This document shows, one piece after another, positions 18,065 through 26,873 of a stretch of DNA of 64,000 nt (position 1 is its first letter; each line of letters opens with the position of its first letter). Source of the DNA: Spirosoma sp. KCTC 42546 (GTDB lineage: Bacteria; Bacteroidota; Bacteroidia; Cytophagales; Spirosomataceae). The stretch is taken from NCBI RefSeq assembly GCF_006965485.1, contig NZ_CP041360.1, forward strand, positions 6,552,501 through 6,616,500, written 5' to 3'. The notes below the pieces were generated by a model that was given only the letters and a program-made list of their open reading frames with translations, made no database searches and was not told where the DNA came from. A program made the translations under genes and the position numbers.

Positions 18065-18712
18065 TTATTTCTGAAACGATCCAAAGATATAATCCCAGAA
18101 CGGCGACGATACACCGTAATTGCTTTCTGGATTCTTATAGTGGTGAACACTGTGGTTTACCCAAAGCTGCTTGAAAAAGTTCTTCGGTGGCGCATACGCA
18201 TGCACAATGAAGTGCGTCGCTAAATAGCCCGAATAACCGACTAAAAAGCCCGGAAAGAACGCATAGGCCGATTCTCCCATCAGTAAAAAGAAAACGCCAA
18301 AGAAGAAAGCAGCTACGAAAATAGCCAGTGCGGGCGGCATAGCTAAGCGCGTTTTGTCTTTTGGATACTCATGGTGAATACCGTGAAACGTGTACTGGAT
18401 TTTGGCACGCTGAGGAGTGCTCGGCGTCAAATGATACAGGTAACGGTGCAGAATGTATTCAAACAACGTGAATCCAAACAAACCCGCTACAAATAATAAC
18501 CCAATGGTTCCATTGCTCATATTGGTATACGTAAAGGCATACCAACCCAAAAACGCCGACAAAATAAGCCACATGGAAATAGGAACCATGATGTGTGTCC
18601 GCGACAAAGCCTCTAGAATCGGGTTATCAAATAATTTTTTGGTGCCGCTATTTTTAGGCCGGGTTTTGCCATGACCGGCCATAGTATGCAGCTTTTCAGT
18701 AGTAGATTCCAT
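18065..18712 (-). CDS. Fatty acid hydroxylase / sterol desaturase family protein
   Basis: A 215-residue membrane-bound di-iron oxygenase with about four membrane segments. The histidine clusters are in place: HRYLYH near residue 87, HGIHH near 108, HFIVH near 166 and NHSVHHY near 186. The fatty acid 2-hydroxylase family hydroxylates lipids or the fatty acyl part of sphingolipids, which Cytophagales make; a carotenoid hydroxylase role is also possible. An inverted repeat TAGTAAA-N5-TTTACTA lies at 18771-18789 upstream. Confidence 0.85.
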   Translation of the reverse strand: MESTTEKLHTMAGHGKTRPKNSGTKKLFDNPILEALSRTHIMVPISMWLILSAFLGWYAFTYTNMSNGTIGLLFVAGLFGFTLFEYILHRYLYHLTPSTPQRAKIQYTFHGIHHEYPKDKTRLAMPPALAIFVAAFFFGVFFLLMGESAYAFFPGFLVGYSGYLATHFIVHAYAPPKNFFKQLWVNHSVHHYKNPESNYGVSSPFWDYIFGSFQK

Positions 18713-18770
18713 AAGTTGTACTCAATTAGTAGTGCGAAATTACAACGAAAATTAATTCTATAGACGTAGA

Positions 18771-18789
18771 TAGTAAATTCAGTTTACTA
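18771..18789. promoter_or_regulatory. Inverted repeat TAGTAAA-N5-TTTACTA
   Basis: A perfect 7-5-7 palindrome in the spacer between the NDH-2 gene and the fatty acid hydroxylase gene (both minus strand), about 60 bases upstream of the latter's ATG. It may be an operator or a weak hairpin; nothing identifies the regulator. Confidence 0.35.
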
Positions 18790-18797
18790 TATTTTAC

Positions 18798-20135
18798 TTA
18801 CGTCTTACTAACCTCTAGCTGATCAGAAAGTTTCTCCTGCATCGCTTTCACATCACCTTTAGGCAGTTTTGGTCGGATAATCAACCGAAGTGAGTTACTA
18901 TAGGTTACGTAATTAGCCATCCAGTTCAGGAAAATTGCTAATCTATTTTTAACGCCAACAATAGACATCAAGTGAACAAATAACCACGTAAGCCAGGCAA
19001 AAAATCCCTGAAACTTCAAAAATGGCAGATCAACTACGGCCAACCCACGGCCAATGGTAGCCATTGTGCCTAAATCCCGATACGTAAACTCCTCTGGCTG
19101 TTCGTTACGCACCCAGTGGATGAAATTTTTGGCTAGTTGGCCTCCCTGTTGAATAGCAGGCTGTGCTACCTGAGGGTGTCCGTTCGGCCATTTTTCTTCT
19201 GCCATCATTGCTACATCGCCAATAGCAAATATATCCGTAAAGCCCTGCACCTGGCTGTAACGATTTACGATTATGCGTCCTCCACGACCAATTACTTCCG
19301 CTGGCAAACCCGCTAATGGATTAGCCTTCACACCAGCCGCCCAGATCAGGTTGTTCGTACGAAGTGTCGATCCGTCATTCATGGTAACCAGGCGTCCGTC
19401 AAAATCCTTCACCCTGGTATTCAACCGAACAGTAACACCTAGCTTCTGCAAATAGGCCAATGAATGCTCCTGCGACTGAACCGACATAGGACCCAGCAGT
19501 TCAGCGCCCGATTCGATGAGGTAAATGTCCATCATCTTGAAATCCAGCTCAGGATAATCTTTTGGCAGAACGGTTTTGCGCATCTCGGCCAGCGTACCAC
19601 AAAGTTCAACGCCCGTTGGTCCTCCCCCAACAACAACCACATCCATTAATCCCTCGCGCTCATCCTGTGTTTCAACACTCAGGGCATCTTCAAAATTCTG
19701 AAGCATCCGATTTCGCAAAGCGATGGCTTCTGAGACCGATTTCATCGGCAGTGCTTTTTCAATGATGTTTTGCTGGTTGAAAAAATTGGTATCGGCACCA
19801 GTAGCCATCACTAAATAATCGTACGTAATCGGTCCTAACTCCGTATCAACTGCTTTATCAGCCGTGCGAACACCCGTAACGTTGGTTACACGAATGTGTA
19901 CATTTTTGCAATCGCCAAATACGGCCCGTAACGGAAACAGAATAGAGTTTGCCTCTAATCCAGCAGTAGCAACCTGATAATAAAGCGGTTGAAACTCATG
20001 GTAATTCTGCTTATTGATCAGGACTACCTGAAACTCCTTTCGACGCGATAGCTTACGGGCCAGTTTCAGGCCACCAAAACCAGCTCCGACAATAACTACG
20101 CGTTTGCGGTCGGTTTGAGGTATGTTTGGGTTCAT
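18798..20135 (-). CDS. ndh: Type II NADH:quinone oxidoreductase (NDH-2)
   Basis: A 445-residue flavoprotein. FAD-binding VVIVGAGFGGLKLARKL lies at residues about 13-29, and the second dinucleotide fold VVVVGGGPTGVELCG near 170 binds NADH. The late motif NIFAIGDVAM-like (FTDIFAIGDVA) and the quinone-region AQPAIQQGGQLAKN are typical of NDH-2. The C-terminal amphipathic part (FFAWLTWLFVHLMSIVGVKNR) would anchor it to the inner membrane face. It feeds electrons from NADH to quinone without proton pumping. Confidence 0.92.
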   Translation of the reverse strand: MNPNIPQTDRKRVVIVGAGFGGLKLARKLSRRKEFQVVLINKQNYHEFQPLYYQVATAGLEANSILFPLRAVFGDCKNVHIRVTNVTGVRTADKAVDTELGPITYDYLVMATGADTNFFNQQNIIEKALPMKSVSEAIALRNRMLQNFEDALSVETQDEREGLMDVVVVGGGPTGVELCGTLAEMRKTVLPKDYPELDFKMMDIYLIESGAELLGPMSVQSQEHSLAYLQKLGVTVRLNTRVKDFDGRLVTMNDGSTLRTNNLIWAAGVKANPLAGLPAEVIGRGGRIIVNRYSQVQGFTDIFAIGDVAMMAEEKWPNGHPQVAQPAIQQGGQLAKNFIHWVRNEQPEEFTYRDLGTMATIGRGLAVVDLPFLKFQGFFAWLTWLFVHLMSIVGVKNRLAIFLNWMANYVTYSNSLRLIIRPKLPKGDVKAMQEKLSDQLEVSKT

Positions 20136-20290
20136 TCAACTTTATGATTTACACCGGGCCGTTGATGATCGGCCGTTGTTGCGCGGTGTGCATTTTTAGT
20201 AATGAGCCTTTCCCCGACAAGATTCGGCAAAAACTGACTGTAAAAGGCTGACAATTGTAACATTAAAGACTGATATTTGTTAGGATCAGG

Positions 20291-21430
20291 TTATGAGACT
20301 ACCGGTTGCGCGGCTTGCAGCACCCGCTCATAATGGGCTTCGTAGAGGGGCAAGATACGCGATAACTCGAATTCTTTAGCCCTTGCCAGTGCATTTTCTT
20401 TGAACGTAGGCAAGTTAGCGTCATCTAACACATAGAGTGCGTTTTTGACCATATCGTCAACATCGCCCACTGGACTCAGGAAGCCCGTAACCCCCTGAAT
20501 GTTCAACTCAGGCAGTCCACCCGCATTTGATGTAATAAGTGGCACCTCACAGGCGAGTGCTTCAAGTGCTGCCAGGCCAAAGCTCTCATTTTCGGATGGC
20601 ATAATAAACAGGTCGGCAACCGACAGCACTTCTTCAACCGCATCCAGCTTACCAAGAAACCGGACCTGATCGTAGATAGCCAGATCGCGAACGAGCCGCT
20701 CGATACGGGCCCGTTCGGGACCATCTCCTACCAGCAGAAGTTTGGCAGGTGTTTGCTGCTGAATATGATAAAAAGCCATTACGGCATCGTCGATGCGTTT
20801 TACCCGCCGGAAGTTTGATGTATGTACAATCAACTTTTCGCCGTTAGGACAAATGGCTTTTTTGAAATGTTCCTTCTGCTGACGTTTGAAACGGCTCAGA
20901 TCAATGAAGTTCGGAATCACTTCAATTTCGCGATGAACCTTAAAATGCTTATAGGTATCCTGGCGCAAATTCTCGGATACGGCCGTAACTCCATCCGACT
21001 CGTTGATACTGAACGTAACAACCGGTTCGTAGGAGGCATCTTTGCCTACCAGCGTTATATCGGTACCATGCAAGGTTGTTACAACGGGTACATTTCTGCC
21101 CTGCGAACGCAAGATCATCTTTGCCATATACGCAGCCGATGCGTGCGGAATAGCATAGTGAACATGCAGTAAATCAACGTCTTCATTCAATACCACATTG
21201 ACCATTGCACTGGCCAGGGCCGATTCATAGGGAGCGTACTGAAAGAGTGGATACGAAGGTATATTTACTTCATGGTAAAAGACATTTTCATTAAAAAAAT
21301 CGAGTCGGGGAGGCTGCTGATAAGTAATAAAATGAATTTGATGGCCATTTTTGGCCAAGCCCTTACCGAGTTCGGTAGCCACTACACCACTGCCCCCAAA
21401 AGTCGGGTAGCACACAATGCCAATTTTCAT
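20291..21430 (-). CDS. bshA: N-acetyl-alpha-D-glucosaminyl L-malate synthase BshA
   Basis: A 379-residue GT4 glycosyltransferase, very similar in pattern to BshA: MKIGIVCYPTFGGSGVVA at the start, then LLHVHYAIPHA, and GTDITLVG. The C-terminal GT-B domain has HTSNFRRVKRIDD and MPSENESFGLAALEALAC with the catalytic-site Glu region. It makes GlcNAc-malate from UDP-GlcNAc and L-malate, the first step of bacillithiol synthesis. I chose ATG 21430 because the family starts exactly here; a longer frame to 21490 is unlikely to be translated. Confidence 0.95.
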   Translation of the reverse strand: MKIGIVCYPTFGGSGVVATELGKGLAKNGHQIHFITYQQPPRLDFFNENVFYHEVNIPSYPLFQYAPYESALASAMVNVVLNEDVDLLHVHYAIPHASAAYMAKMILRSQGRNVPVVTTLHGTDITLVGKDASYEPVVTFSINESDGVTAVSENLRQDTYKHFKVHREIEVIPNFIDLSRFKRQQKEHFKKAICPNGEKLIVHTSNFRRVKRIDDAVMAFYHIQQQTPAKLLLVGDGPERARIERLVRDLAIYDQVRFLGKLDAVEEVLSVADLFIMPSENESFGLAALEALACEVPLITSNAGGLPELNIQGVTGFLSPVGDVDDMVKNALYVLDDANLPTFKENALARAKEFELSRILPLYEAHYERVLQAAQPVVS

Positions 21431-21490
21431 GCGTGAGAGAACGAGTTTGTACCTCAACAACAAAAGGGAGTAAAAAGAATCCCGAAGCAC

Positions 21491-21577
21491 GTGCAGTAAG
21501 TAAAGTATGTGGAGTAAGTTGACCGGTTCTACTCACGCTATATACTTCACCGACTACACACACTTCACTTACTGCAC
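21491..21577. repeat. Imperfect intergenic inverted repeat
   Basis: GTGCAGTAAGTAAAGTATG (from 21491) pairs with few mismatches with the complement ending at 21577 (CACTTCACTTACTGCAC). It lies between the divergent bshA and UbiA-family genes, ending 34 bases before the latter. Confidence 0.65.
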
Positions 21578-21611
21578 TTATTACACTATTTTTACAGAAA
21601 ATTCCACCCCA

Positions 21612-22487
21612 ATGGTTGCACGCCAGTCAATGACTTTTTCGGCATTTACATCCGGTTTCCTGCGGCTTATTCGGGTGCAGAATCTGCTGATTGTAGTGCT
21701 GACCCTATTACTGGCACGGCTATTTTTAGTAGGACCGCGGCAGGACAGTCTGCGCCTTTTAGTTGATAATGGTATCTGGCTCCTTGCCTTCTCAACAGTC
21801 TGTATCGCAGCTGCCGGTTATATCATTAATGACTATTTCGATGTAAAGATCGACCTGATTAATAAACCCGAACGAGTCATTATTGGGCGCTACCTGAAAC
21901 GTAGGGTTGCCATGGGTATACATCAAGCCTTAAATGTAATAGGCTGTCTAATTGGACTTTACTTGAGTAAGTGGGTCTTTTTAGCCGATGTGCTGGCGGT
22001 GTCGTTATTGTGGTTTTATTCGGCCAATTTCAAACGACAACCGCTTATTGGCAATATTGTCGTTTCGCTGCTAACGGCGCTCTCATTTATTGTGCTGGCT
22101 ATTTATTACCGGCACAACACTACTATGCTGCTCATCTATGCCCTGTTCTCGTTTGGCATTTCGCTCATTCGCGAGATCATCAAAGATATGCAGGATATTC
22201 GGGGCGATGCCCGTTTTGGTTGTCGGACAATACCTATTGTGTGGGGATTACGTCGGACTAAATATCTACTCTACGTTTTGATCGGGGTATTTGTCTGTAC
22301 GCTTTTCTTTTTTGCTGGTTCATTACACAATAGCCGACTCATTAGTATCTTCCTGTTACTCCTTCTACCTATCGGGTGGCTCATTTACCGGCTCGTACTG
22401 GCCGACACCCGACGCGAATTCGGTTATCTTAGCAACCTCTGTAAACTCATCATGCTGTTAGGGGTAATGAGTATGATATGGACGTAA
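21612..22487 (+). CDS. UbiA-family prenyltransferase
   Basis: A 291-residue polytopic enzyme with about eight or nine membrane helices. The two Asp-rich motifs are NDYFDVKID (about 80-88) and DMQDIRGD (about 191-198), which bind Mg and the prenyl diphosphate. The subfamily resembles geranylgeranylglycerol-phosphate geranylgeranyltransferase-like proteins of Bacteroidota; which acceptor is prenylated cannot be decided. ATG 21612 was chosen because the longer frame runs through the upstream inverted repeat. Confidence 0.88.
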   Translation: MVARQSMTFSAFTSGFLRLIRVQNLLIVVLTLLLARLFLVGPRQDSLRLLVDNGIWLLAFSTVCIAAAGYIINDYFDVKIDLINKPERVIIGRYLKRRVAMGIHQALNVIGCLIGLYLSKWVFLADVLAVSLLWFYSANFKRQPLIGNIVVSLLTALSFIVLAIYYRHNTTMLLIYALFSFGISLIREIIKDMQDIRGDARFGCRTIPIVWGLRRTKYLLYVLIGVFVCTLFFFAGSLHNSRLISIFLLLLLPIGWLIYRLVLADTRREFGYLSNLCKLIMLLGVMSMIWT

Positions 22488-22582
22488 GGGGAAGGGGATG
22501 TAGGATATATGATGTATGAATTATAGCCAGAAATACATCCTACATCCTACATCCTACATCCTACATCCTATATCCCCTTCCC
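22488..22582. repeat. Inverted repeat with tandem ATCCTAC heptamers
   Basis: The left arm (22488-22520, GGAAGGGGATGTAGGATAT...) pairs with a right arm (22532-22582) made of about five tandem ATCCTAC words ending TATCCCCTTCCC. The outer 12 bases of each arm match almost perfectly. It follows the UbiA-family gene directly. Confidence 0.75.
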
Positions 22583-22660
22583 GTTCCCTCAAGAATTTAG
22601 ACGCTGACATAAATTAAAATTTACCTTTAGTTTCATATAAACCACTTATCGTTTGTTCGT

Positions 22661-23365
22661 ATGAAAACGTTTGTTTTTTCGTTGCTCGCTGCTGTGTTCA
22701 CAATCAGCCACACTCAGGCTCAGGATTGTCTGGGTATGACGTTTAAAACGGGTATGAACTTTGAACTTACTCACTTTAATGCGAAAGAAAAGCCCATTGG
22801 GAAGGTGCTTTATCAGGTCAAAGATGTTCATAAAGAAGGGAGTTCAACCGTAATGGACATTTCGGCACAGTTCGAGAATGATAAAGGCAAACAACAACCT
22901 CCTTATCTTATTCATTACACCTGCACAGGTACCGAACTGGTTGCGGATATGGCAGGGATGATGCAGGCTATGCAGGCAGGGGCCATGAAAGACATGGAAA
23001 TGAAGCTGAAAGCCAATAAGCTCGTTTATCCAGGTAAATTAAGCGTAGGACAGAAACTAAGTGATGGACAGATGGAGGCCGAAATGAGCAGTGGTGGTGG
23101 AGGCCCCATGGCGACTATGAACATGACAATGGCGAATCGGCAGGTAGAAGGCAAGGAGTCAATTACAACACCCGCTGGCACCTTCGATACCTACAAAATC
23201 TCGTCGGATGTTAATTTCGAGAATCGGGTTATGGGCATACCTATTCGAAATACGATGCGTGTTGTTACGTACCGAACCGATAACCAGCTGTTTGATATAA
23301 AATCGGAATCCTACAACAAGAATGGCAAGCTTATGGGCTACTCGCTGCTGACAAAAGCGAACTGA
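22661..23365 (+). CDS. Secreted protein of the DUF3108/TapB-like type
   Basis: A 234-residue protein with a clear signal peptide (to about residue 20, HTQAQ). The rest resembles beta-rich DUF3108/TapB-like proteins, with repeated segments such as TPAGTFDTYKISSDVNF and MRVVTYRTDNQLFDIKSESYN, plus a Met-rich central part (MAGMMQAMQAGAMKDMEM). It is probably periplasmic or outer-membrane associated. A TACCTTTA box at 22622-22629 upstream resembles a Bacteroidota -7 element. Function unknown. Confidence 0.75.
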   Translation: MKTFVFSLLAAVFTISHTQAQDCLGMTFKTGMNFELTHFNAKEKPIGKVLYQVKDVHKEGSSTVMDISAQFENDKGKQQPPYLIHYTCTGTELVADMAGMMQAMQAGAMKDMEMKLKANKLVYPGKLSVGQKLSDGQMEAEMSSGGGGPMATMNMTMANRQVEGKESITTPAGTFDTYKISSDVNFENRVMGIPIRNTMRVVTYRTDNQLFDIKSESYNKNGKLMGYSLLTKAN

Positions 23366-23369
23366 CAAA

Positions 23370-23446
23370 AAGATATATGATATAGGATGTATGCTATATG
23401 CAATCAACTCTACACCCTATATCATATATCATACATCCTATATCAA
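23370..23446. repeat. AT-rich inverted repeat with reiterated words
   Basis: GATATAGGATGTATG on the left pairs with CATACATCCTATATC on the right; further GATATATGATATAG words are present in both arms in partly exchanged order. It lies between the DUF3108-like gene and the MerC-like gene. Confidence 0.65.
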
Positions 23447-23465
23447 TTCGCAACTTTGTTGCAAA
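23447..23465. promoter_or_regulatory. Palindrome TTcGCAAC-TTT-GTTGCaAA, candidate metalloregulator site
   Basis: GCAAC (23450-23454) and GTTGC (23458-23462) are perfect complements around TTT, extended by TT/AA outside one mismatch. It lies about 57 bases before the MerC-like gene. Fur-family (Zur/Fur) operators are of this size and symmetry, so metal control is plausible, but this is inference. Confidence 0.4.
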
Positions 23466-23521
23466 AAAGTGGGTTAACCTAAAGAATCAATGCCCAAGGC
23501 ATTGTACTTTTGCGCTTGCTC

Positions 23522-23902
23522 ATGAAAACAGATAGTCTCTCTCGTAAAGCGGATTATATTGGTATTACCGGTTCGGTGTTGTGTATTATCCACTGCCTTA
23601 TTACACCGGTTTTACTGTTAACGACCTCTGTACTACAGGATTCAACCCTTCGTATTGGCTATCTGAGCCTCGATTACGTCTTTATTGGAGTCAACATGGT
23701 AGCCGTCTATTTCGCTACCCGGCACTACGCTCCAAAAGCGATCAAGATGGCTCTTTGGGGATTTCTGAGCCTATTCAGTATCGCATTGCTTCTGGAAGAA
23801 ACCGCTCCCGTTTTTGAATACCTCGCCTACGCATCATCGGCGGGTTTAGTAATCACTCACTTGCTCAACATCCGGCAACATAGAGTGAGTCACACGCATT
23901 AG
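23522..23902 (+). CDS. MerC-domain membrane protein
   Basis: A 126-residue protein with four hydrophobic segments. The segment ITGSVLCIIHCLITPVLL carries the Cys-x-x-x-His-Cys arrangement typical of MerC-domain proteins, and the C-terminus is His-rich (HRVSHTH). MerC proteins transport mercury in mer operons, but the many Bacteroidota homologues outside mer loci are thought to handle other metals such as zinc. ATG 23522 is preferred to TTG 23510. A TACTTTTG box at 23505-23512 would give a nearly leaderless transcript. Its end overlaps the convergent di-heme peroxidase gene by 4 bases. Confidence 0.82.
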   Translation: MKTDSLSRKADYIGITGSVLCIIHCLITPVLLLTTSVLQDSTLRIGYLSLDYVFIGVNMVAVYFATRHYAPKAIKMALWGFLSLFSIALLLEETAPVFEYLAYASSAGLVITHLLNIRQHRVSHTH

Positions 23903-25005
23903 TTCGCGCTAAACGCCCGATTAGTCATAAACGTGTTGTCTGTTAAGGTTAGCAGAAAGGCGATTACCTGCTTCTTTTCCGTATCAGTCAGGACAATACC
24001 GGGCTGCCCATTCGCTTTAAGGGCAGGGTCGAGCGTTGGGCTGTCTTTAACCCCAGTTCGGTAATGGTCAATCACCTGTTCCAGCGTTGCGAAACGTCCA
24101 TCGTGCATATACGGAAACGTTTTCTCTACATTTCGCAGACTCGGCACCCTGAATTTCAGACGATCAGCGTCATTAAGGGTTATGGTGTAGCGCCCCTGAT
24201 CGTTAATAGCACCAACAGGAAGACCGTTATTCCGGTAACTCTTATCCGTAAATAAATCGGTTGCATGGCAGGTTGTGCACTTCTGCTGGAATAGGGCTAA
24301 GCCCGCCAGTTCATCAGATGACAAATCGCCCCCGCTCTCTTTCCGAACGTATTTATCATAGCGCGAATCGGCAGAGACGAGCGTCAGTAAAAATTGCGAG
24401 ATCGCTTTCAGGAAACGAGCTGTTGTTACGGTGTCGGAACCGAAAGCAGCTTTAAACATGGGCGTATATTTGGGGCTTTTCTGAATGCGATTGAGCGCAT
24501 CCGAAAATTTCAAATCCATCTCAACGACATTTTGAATGGGTGAAATAGCCAATTCGTCCAGATTCGTTACGCCCCCGTCCCAGAAAAACTCACGATCCCA
24601 CCCTAAGTTTTGCAATCCCGGCACGTTACGCGTCCCGAATTTACCGCCAATCCCATGACTCAACGGATGATCGGAATGCCCGAAGCCAGCAAACTGCTGA
24701 TGACAGAACCCGCAGCTAATGGTGGTGTCGCGCGACAGCATCGGCTCATAAAACAACGCTTTCCCTAACGCAACTCCCTCGACTGTGAGCGGATTTTGGG
24801 TCAAATCGTAAAGTTTAGTTGGGAAATTAGCGGGTTGCCGAAGGGTGACCGGCGTTGTTTGGTAGTCAATGCCACCACCCGGATTTGTTGGACCAGGATC
24901 CGGGTCAGGATCTTTCTGCGTTTGGCAGGCAATGACCAACGCAAGCAGAAGTCCGCTGACCACCAGCCCAATACGCTTTGCCGATATGGTAGTTTGTGGC
25001 ATCAT
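23899..25005 (-). CDS. Di-heme cytochrome c peroxidase / MbnH-like lipoprotein
   Basis: A 368-residue protein of the bacterial cytochrome c peroxidase/MauG superfamily. Heme-binding motifs are CGFCH at 98-102 and CTTCH near 245, with SRDTTISCGFCHQQ typical of the N-terminal heme domain and LRNVEKTFPYMHDGRFATLEQV of the second. A lipoprotein signal ends at Cys27. Its start overlaps the stop of the MbnP-like gene (ATGA), so the two are translationally coupled. In the known MbnH/MbnP pair, MbnH oxidises a Trp of MbnP to kynurenine; I infer the same kind of pair here. A generic peroxidase is the alternative. Confidence 0.88.
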   Translation of the reverse strand: MMPQTTISAKRIGLVVSGLLLALVIACQTQKDPDPDPGPTNPGGGIDYQTTPVTLRQPANFPTKLYDLTQNPLTVEGVALGKALFYEPMLSRDTTISCGFCHQQFAGFGHSDHPLSHGIGGKFGTRNVPGLQNLGWDREFFWDGGVTNLDELAISPIQNVVEMDLKFSDALNRIQKSPKYTPMFKAAFGSDTVTTARFLKAISQFLLTLVSADSRYDKYVRKESGGDLSSDELAGLALFQQKCTTCHATDLFTDKSYRNNGLPVGAINDQGRYTITLNDADRLKFRVPSLRNVEKTFPYMHDGRFATLEQVIDHYRTGVKDSPTLDPALKANGQPGIVLTDTEKKQVIAFLLTLTDNTFMTNRAFSAN

Positions 25006-25805
25006 GGATTGGCGAGAACCCGGTCGTAACTAAACATCTGGACATAATTGTCGGCAATGCTGGTTGAAAAGGGCTCAAACATAACCGACGGATTTTGGGC
25101 AATACTCAATTTCGTTGGGCCATCGAATATCTTCATTACGTCTGTAGCAATCCGAATTGATGGTGTAGAGCCTGTCTGTACAGTAGCAACGCTGTTCGTA
25201 AATGGTAGCGTTACATTGCGCAGGTTATTAATCTTAACGTTGGATCGGCCAAAGCCACCAATATGATAAAAGAAGGCATTATTTTGTAAGACTGGTGCTA
25301 CGGTTGATGTGCCTTCCAGTTTCATAAAAATATAGCCTGAATTCCAATCCCAATACATTCCATTATTGAGTGCAGGATCAAGCACCCCGGTTCGCTTACT
25401 AATATCGGCCATGCTGCGTAGGCTGTCTACTCCAATCAGAAAGGTCATGGCCGTGTAATCTCCCGTAGGCACGTTCGATAAAGTGATCGTTTGCGATGCT
25501 GGCTTTTCTTCCTGAATCAGAAAATAGCTGCTATCCTGCGGCACCACATAGTCACTACCGTCTTGTTTGCGGAGACGGATATTGCTCACAAAATAATTGA
25601 ATTTCGTCACGGCAAAGGACTCACCGGATGCATTCTGATACGAGCCCGTTCCCAGTTTTAGATCTGAGGCACCCACTGTATTATCGAATACGATACGCAT
25701 CTTGCCGGTAGAGACCGGGTCAGTGTCTGGGTCTTTTGTATCGCAGGAAAGAACAAGGAAGCCTATAAACAGTACGGCCAATAATCCAACAGTAGTCGTT
25801 TTCAT
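25002..25805 (-). CDS. MbnP-like copper-binding-type lipoprotein
   Basis: A 267-residue lipoprotein (Cys21 in LVLSC). The fold pattern is that of the MbnP family: FNYFVSNIRLRKQDGSDYVV, a central GMYWDWNSGYIFMKLEG with two closely spaced Trp, and FFYHIGGFG with a conserved His. MbnP proteins bind copper and carry an oxidised Trp made by the partner MbnH. The partner-like di-heme gene overlaps by 4 bases downstream. Located in the periplasm or at the outer membrane. No methanobactin genes are visible, so a role in general copper handling is more likely. Confidence 0.82.
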   Translation of the reverse strand: MKTTTVGLLAVLFIGFLVLSCDTKDPDTDPVSTGKMRIVFDNTVGASDLKLGTGSYQNASGESFAVTKFNYFVSNIRLRKQDGSDYVVPQDSSYFLIQEEKPASQTITLSNVPTGDYTAMTFLIGVDSLRSMADISKRTGVLDPALNNGMYWDWNSGYIFMKLEGTSTVAPVLQNNAFFYHIGGFGRSNVKINNLRNVTLPFTNSVATVQTGSTPSIRIATDVMKIFDGPTKLSIAQNPSVMFEPFSTSIADNYVQMFSYDRVLANP

Positions 25806-26027
25806 AGTGCAGTCGGTATCACTATTACAGAAAGATACACTACTCTGTAACGAAAACAGAGCCTAAAATCATCTAGGCTCTGGATTAAATCTGTATTATG
25901 AAGACTACTTTTCCAAAATGGATTCTATTGATTCGAATAGATTCTCTTGAGTTTATTCTGATTAAATCAGTAGTTGATCAGGCAACAAACGCTAGCGAAT
26001 CAATAGGATCTGGATTTGCCACTTACT

Positions 26028-26873
26028 TTACAAACTCTTTAAATAGGCAATGCTCTTTGGCACTTGTTGTTCAACTGCTTTACTCTCATCTTCAATATAG
26101 AAGTGGTCGATAGACGTCTTACGAGCGGCTTTCAGGACGGCGGGCCAGTCGATTTGCCCCGTTCCTAATACAACCGAATTCTCGTTAGGCATACCGCCTT
26201 TATCGCTATGCGGAACGCCTTTCTCCACATCTTTCAGGTGAATAAGCCGGAAGCGCTTGGGGTATTTGGTCAGCAAAGCGGCTGGGTCCTGCCCTGGTAA
26301 GAACGTCCAGGTTACGTCCATTTCATAGCCCACGTATTCTGGGTTGGTTTCCTTCACCAGATAGTCGAACAGGGTGCCGTTCTCATAGGGTTGAAACTCA
26401 AACCCATGATTATGGTAGCAGAACATCATGCCTTTAGCGTGCGCCAGTTTTCCGAAGCGGTTAAATACTTCGGCTGCTTTCTGCATCATTTCCAACGTGG
26501 CTGCGCTCTTATGCGGAATTGAACCAATGCGTATGTATTTAACTCCCAGAGCCTGGGCATTTTGCAGAATTGAATCCGGTTTTTGATCAATGGCATCATA
26601 ACTAACGCCATAACTGCTGCAATGCAAGCCGCGCTGATCGAGGAGAGCCCGTAATTCGGGAGCTGTTTTCCCAAACAGGCTTGAAAATTCGATATCCGTA
26701 ATTCCCCAGGCTTTAATCTTATCCAAGGTTCTCGGAACATCTTTACTGAAACTATCCCGCATTGTATACGAGACAATACCAGGTGTTTTCTGAACCAGTT
26801 TACCAAAAGGCTGCGCCTGTACAGCCGATGTTCCGGCCAGAAGCGCTATCAAAAATAAGGTTGTACGTTTCAT
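26028..26873 (-). CDS. Secreted sugar phosphate isomerase/epimerase-like protein
   Basis: A 281-residue TIM-barrel protein of the xylose-isomerase-like/AP endonuclease 2 family, preceded by a signal peptide (MKRTTLFLIALLAGTSAVQAQ). Conserved family parts are GITDIEFSSLFGKT, YCYHNHGFEF-like (FCYHNHGFEFQPYENG), EMDVTWTFLPGQDP and FYIEDES near the end, which carry metal-binding His/Asp/Glu. Such exported isomerase-like proteins are common in Bacteroidota near carbohydrate genes. Substrate unknown. Confidence 0.87.
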   Translation of the reverse strand: MKRTTLFLIALLAGTSAVQAQPFGKLVQKTPGIVSYTMRDSFSKDVPRTLDKIKAWGITDIEFSSLFGKTAPELRALLDQRGLHCSSYGVSYDAIDQKPDSILQNAQALGVKYIRIGSIPHKSAATLEMMQKAAEVFNRFGKLAHAKGMMFCYHNHGFEFQPYENGTLFDYLVKETNPEYVGYEMDVTWTFLPGQDPAALLTKYPKRFRLIHLKDVEKGVPHSDKGGMPNENSVVLGTGQIDWPAVLKAARKTSIDHFYIEDESKAVEQQVPKSIAYLKSL

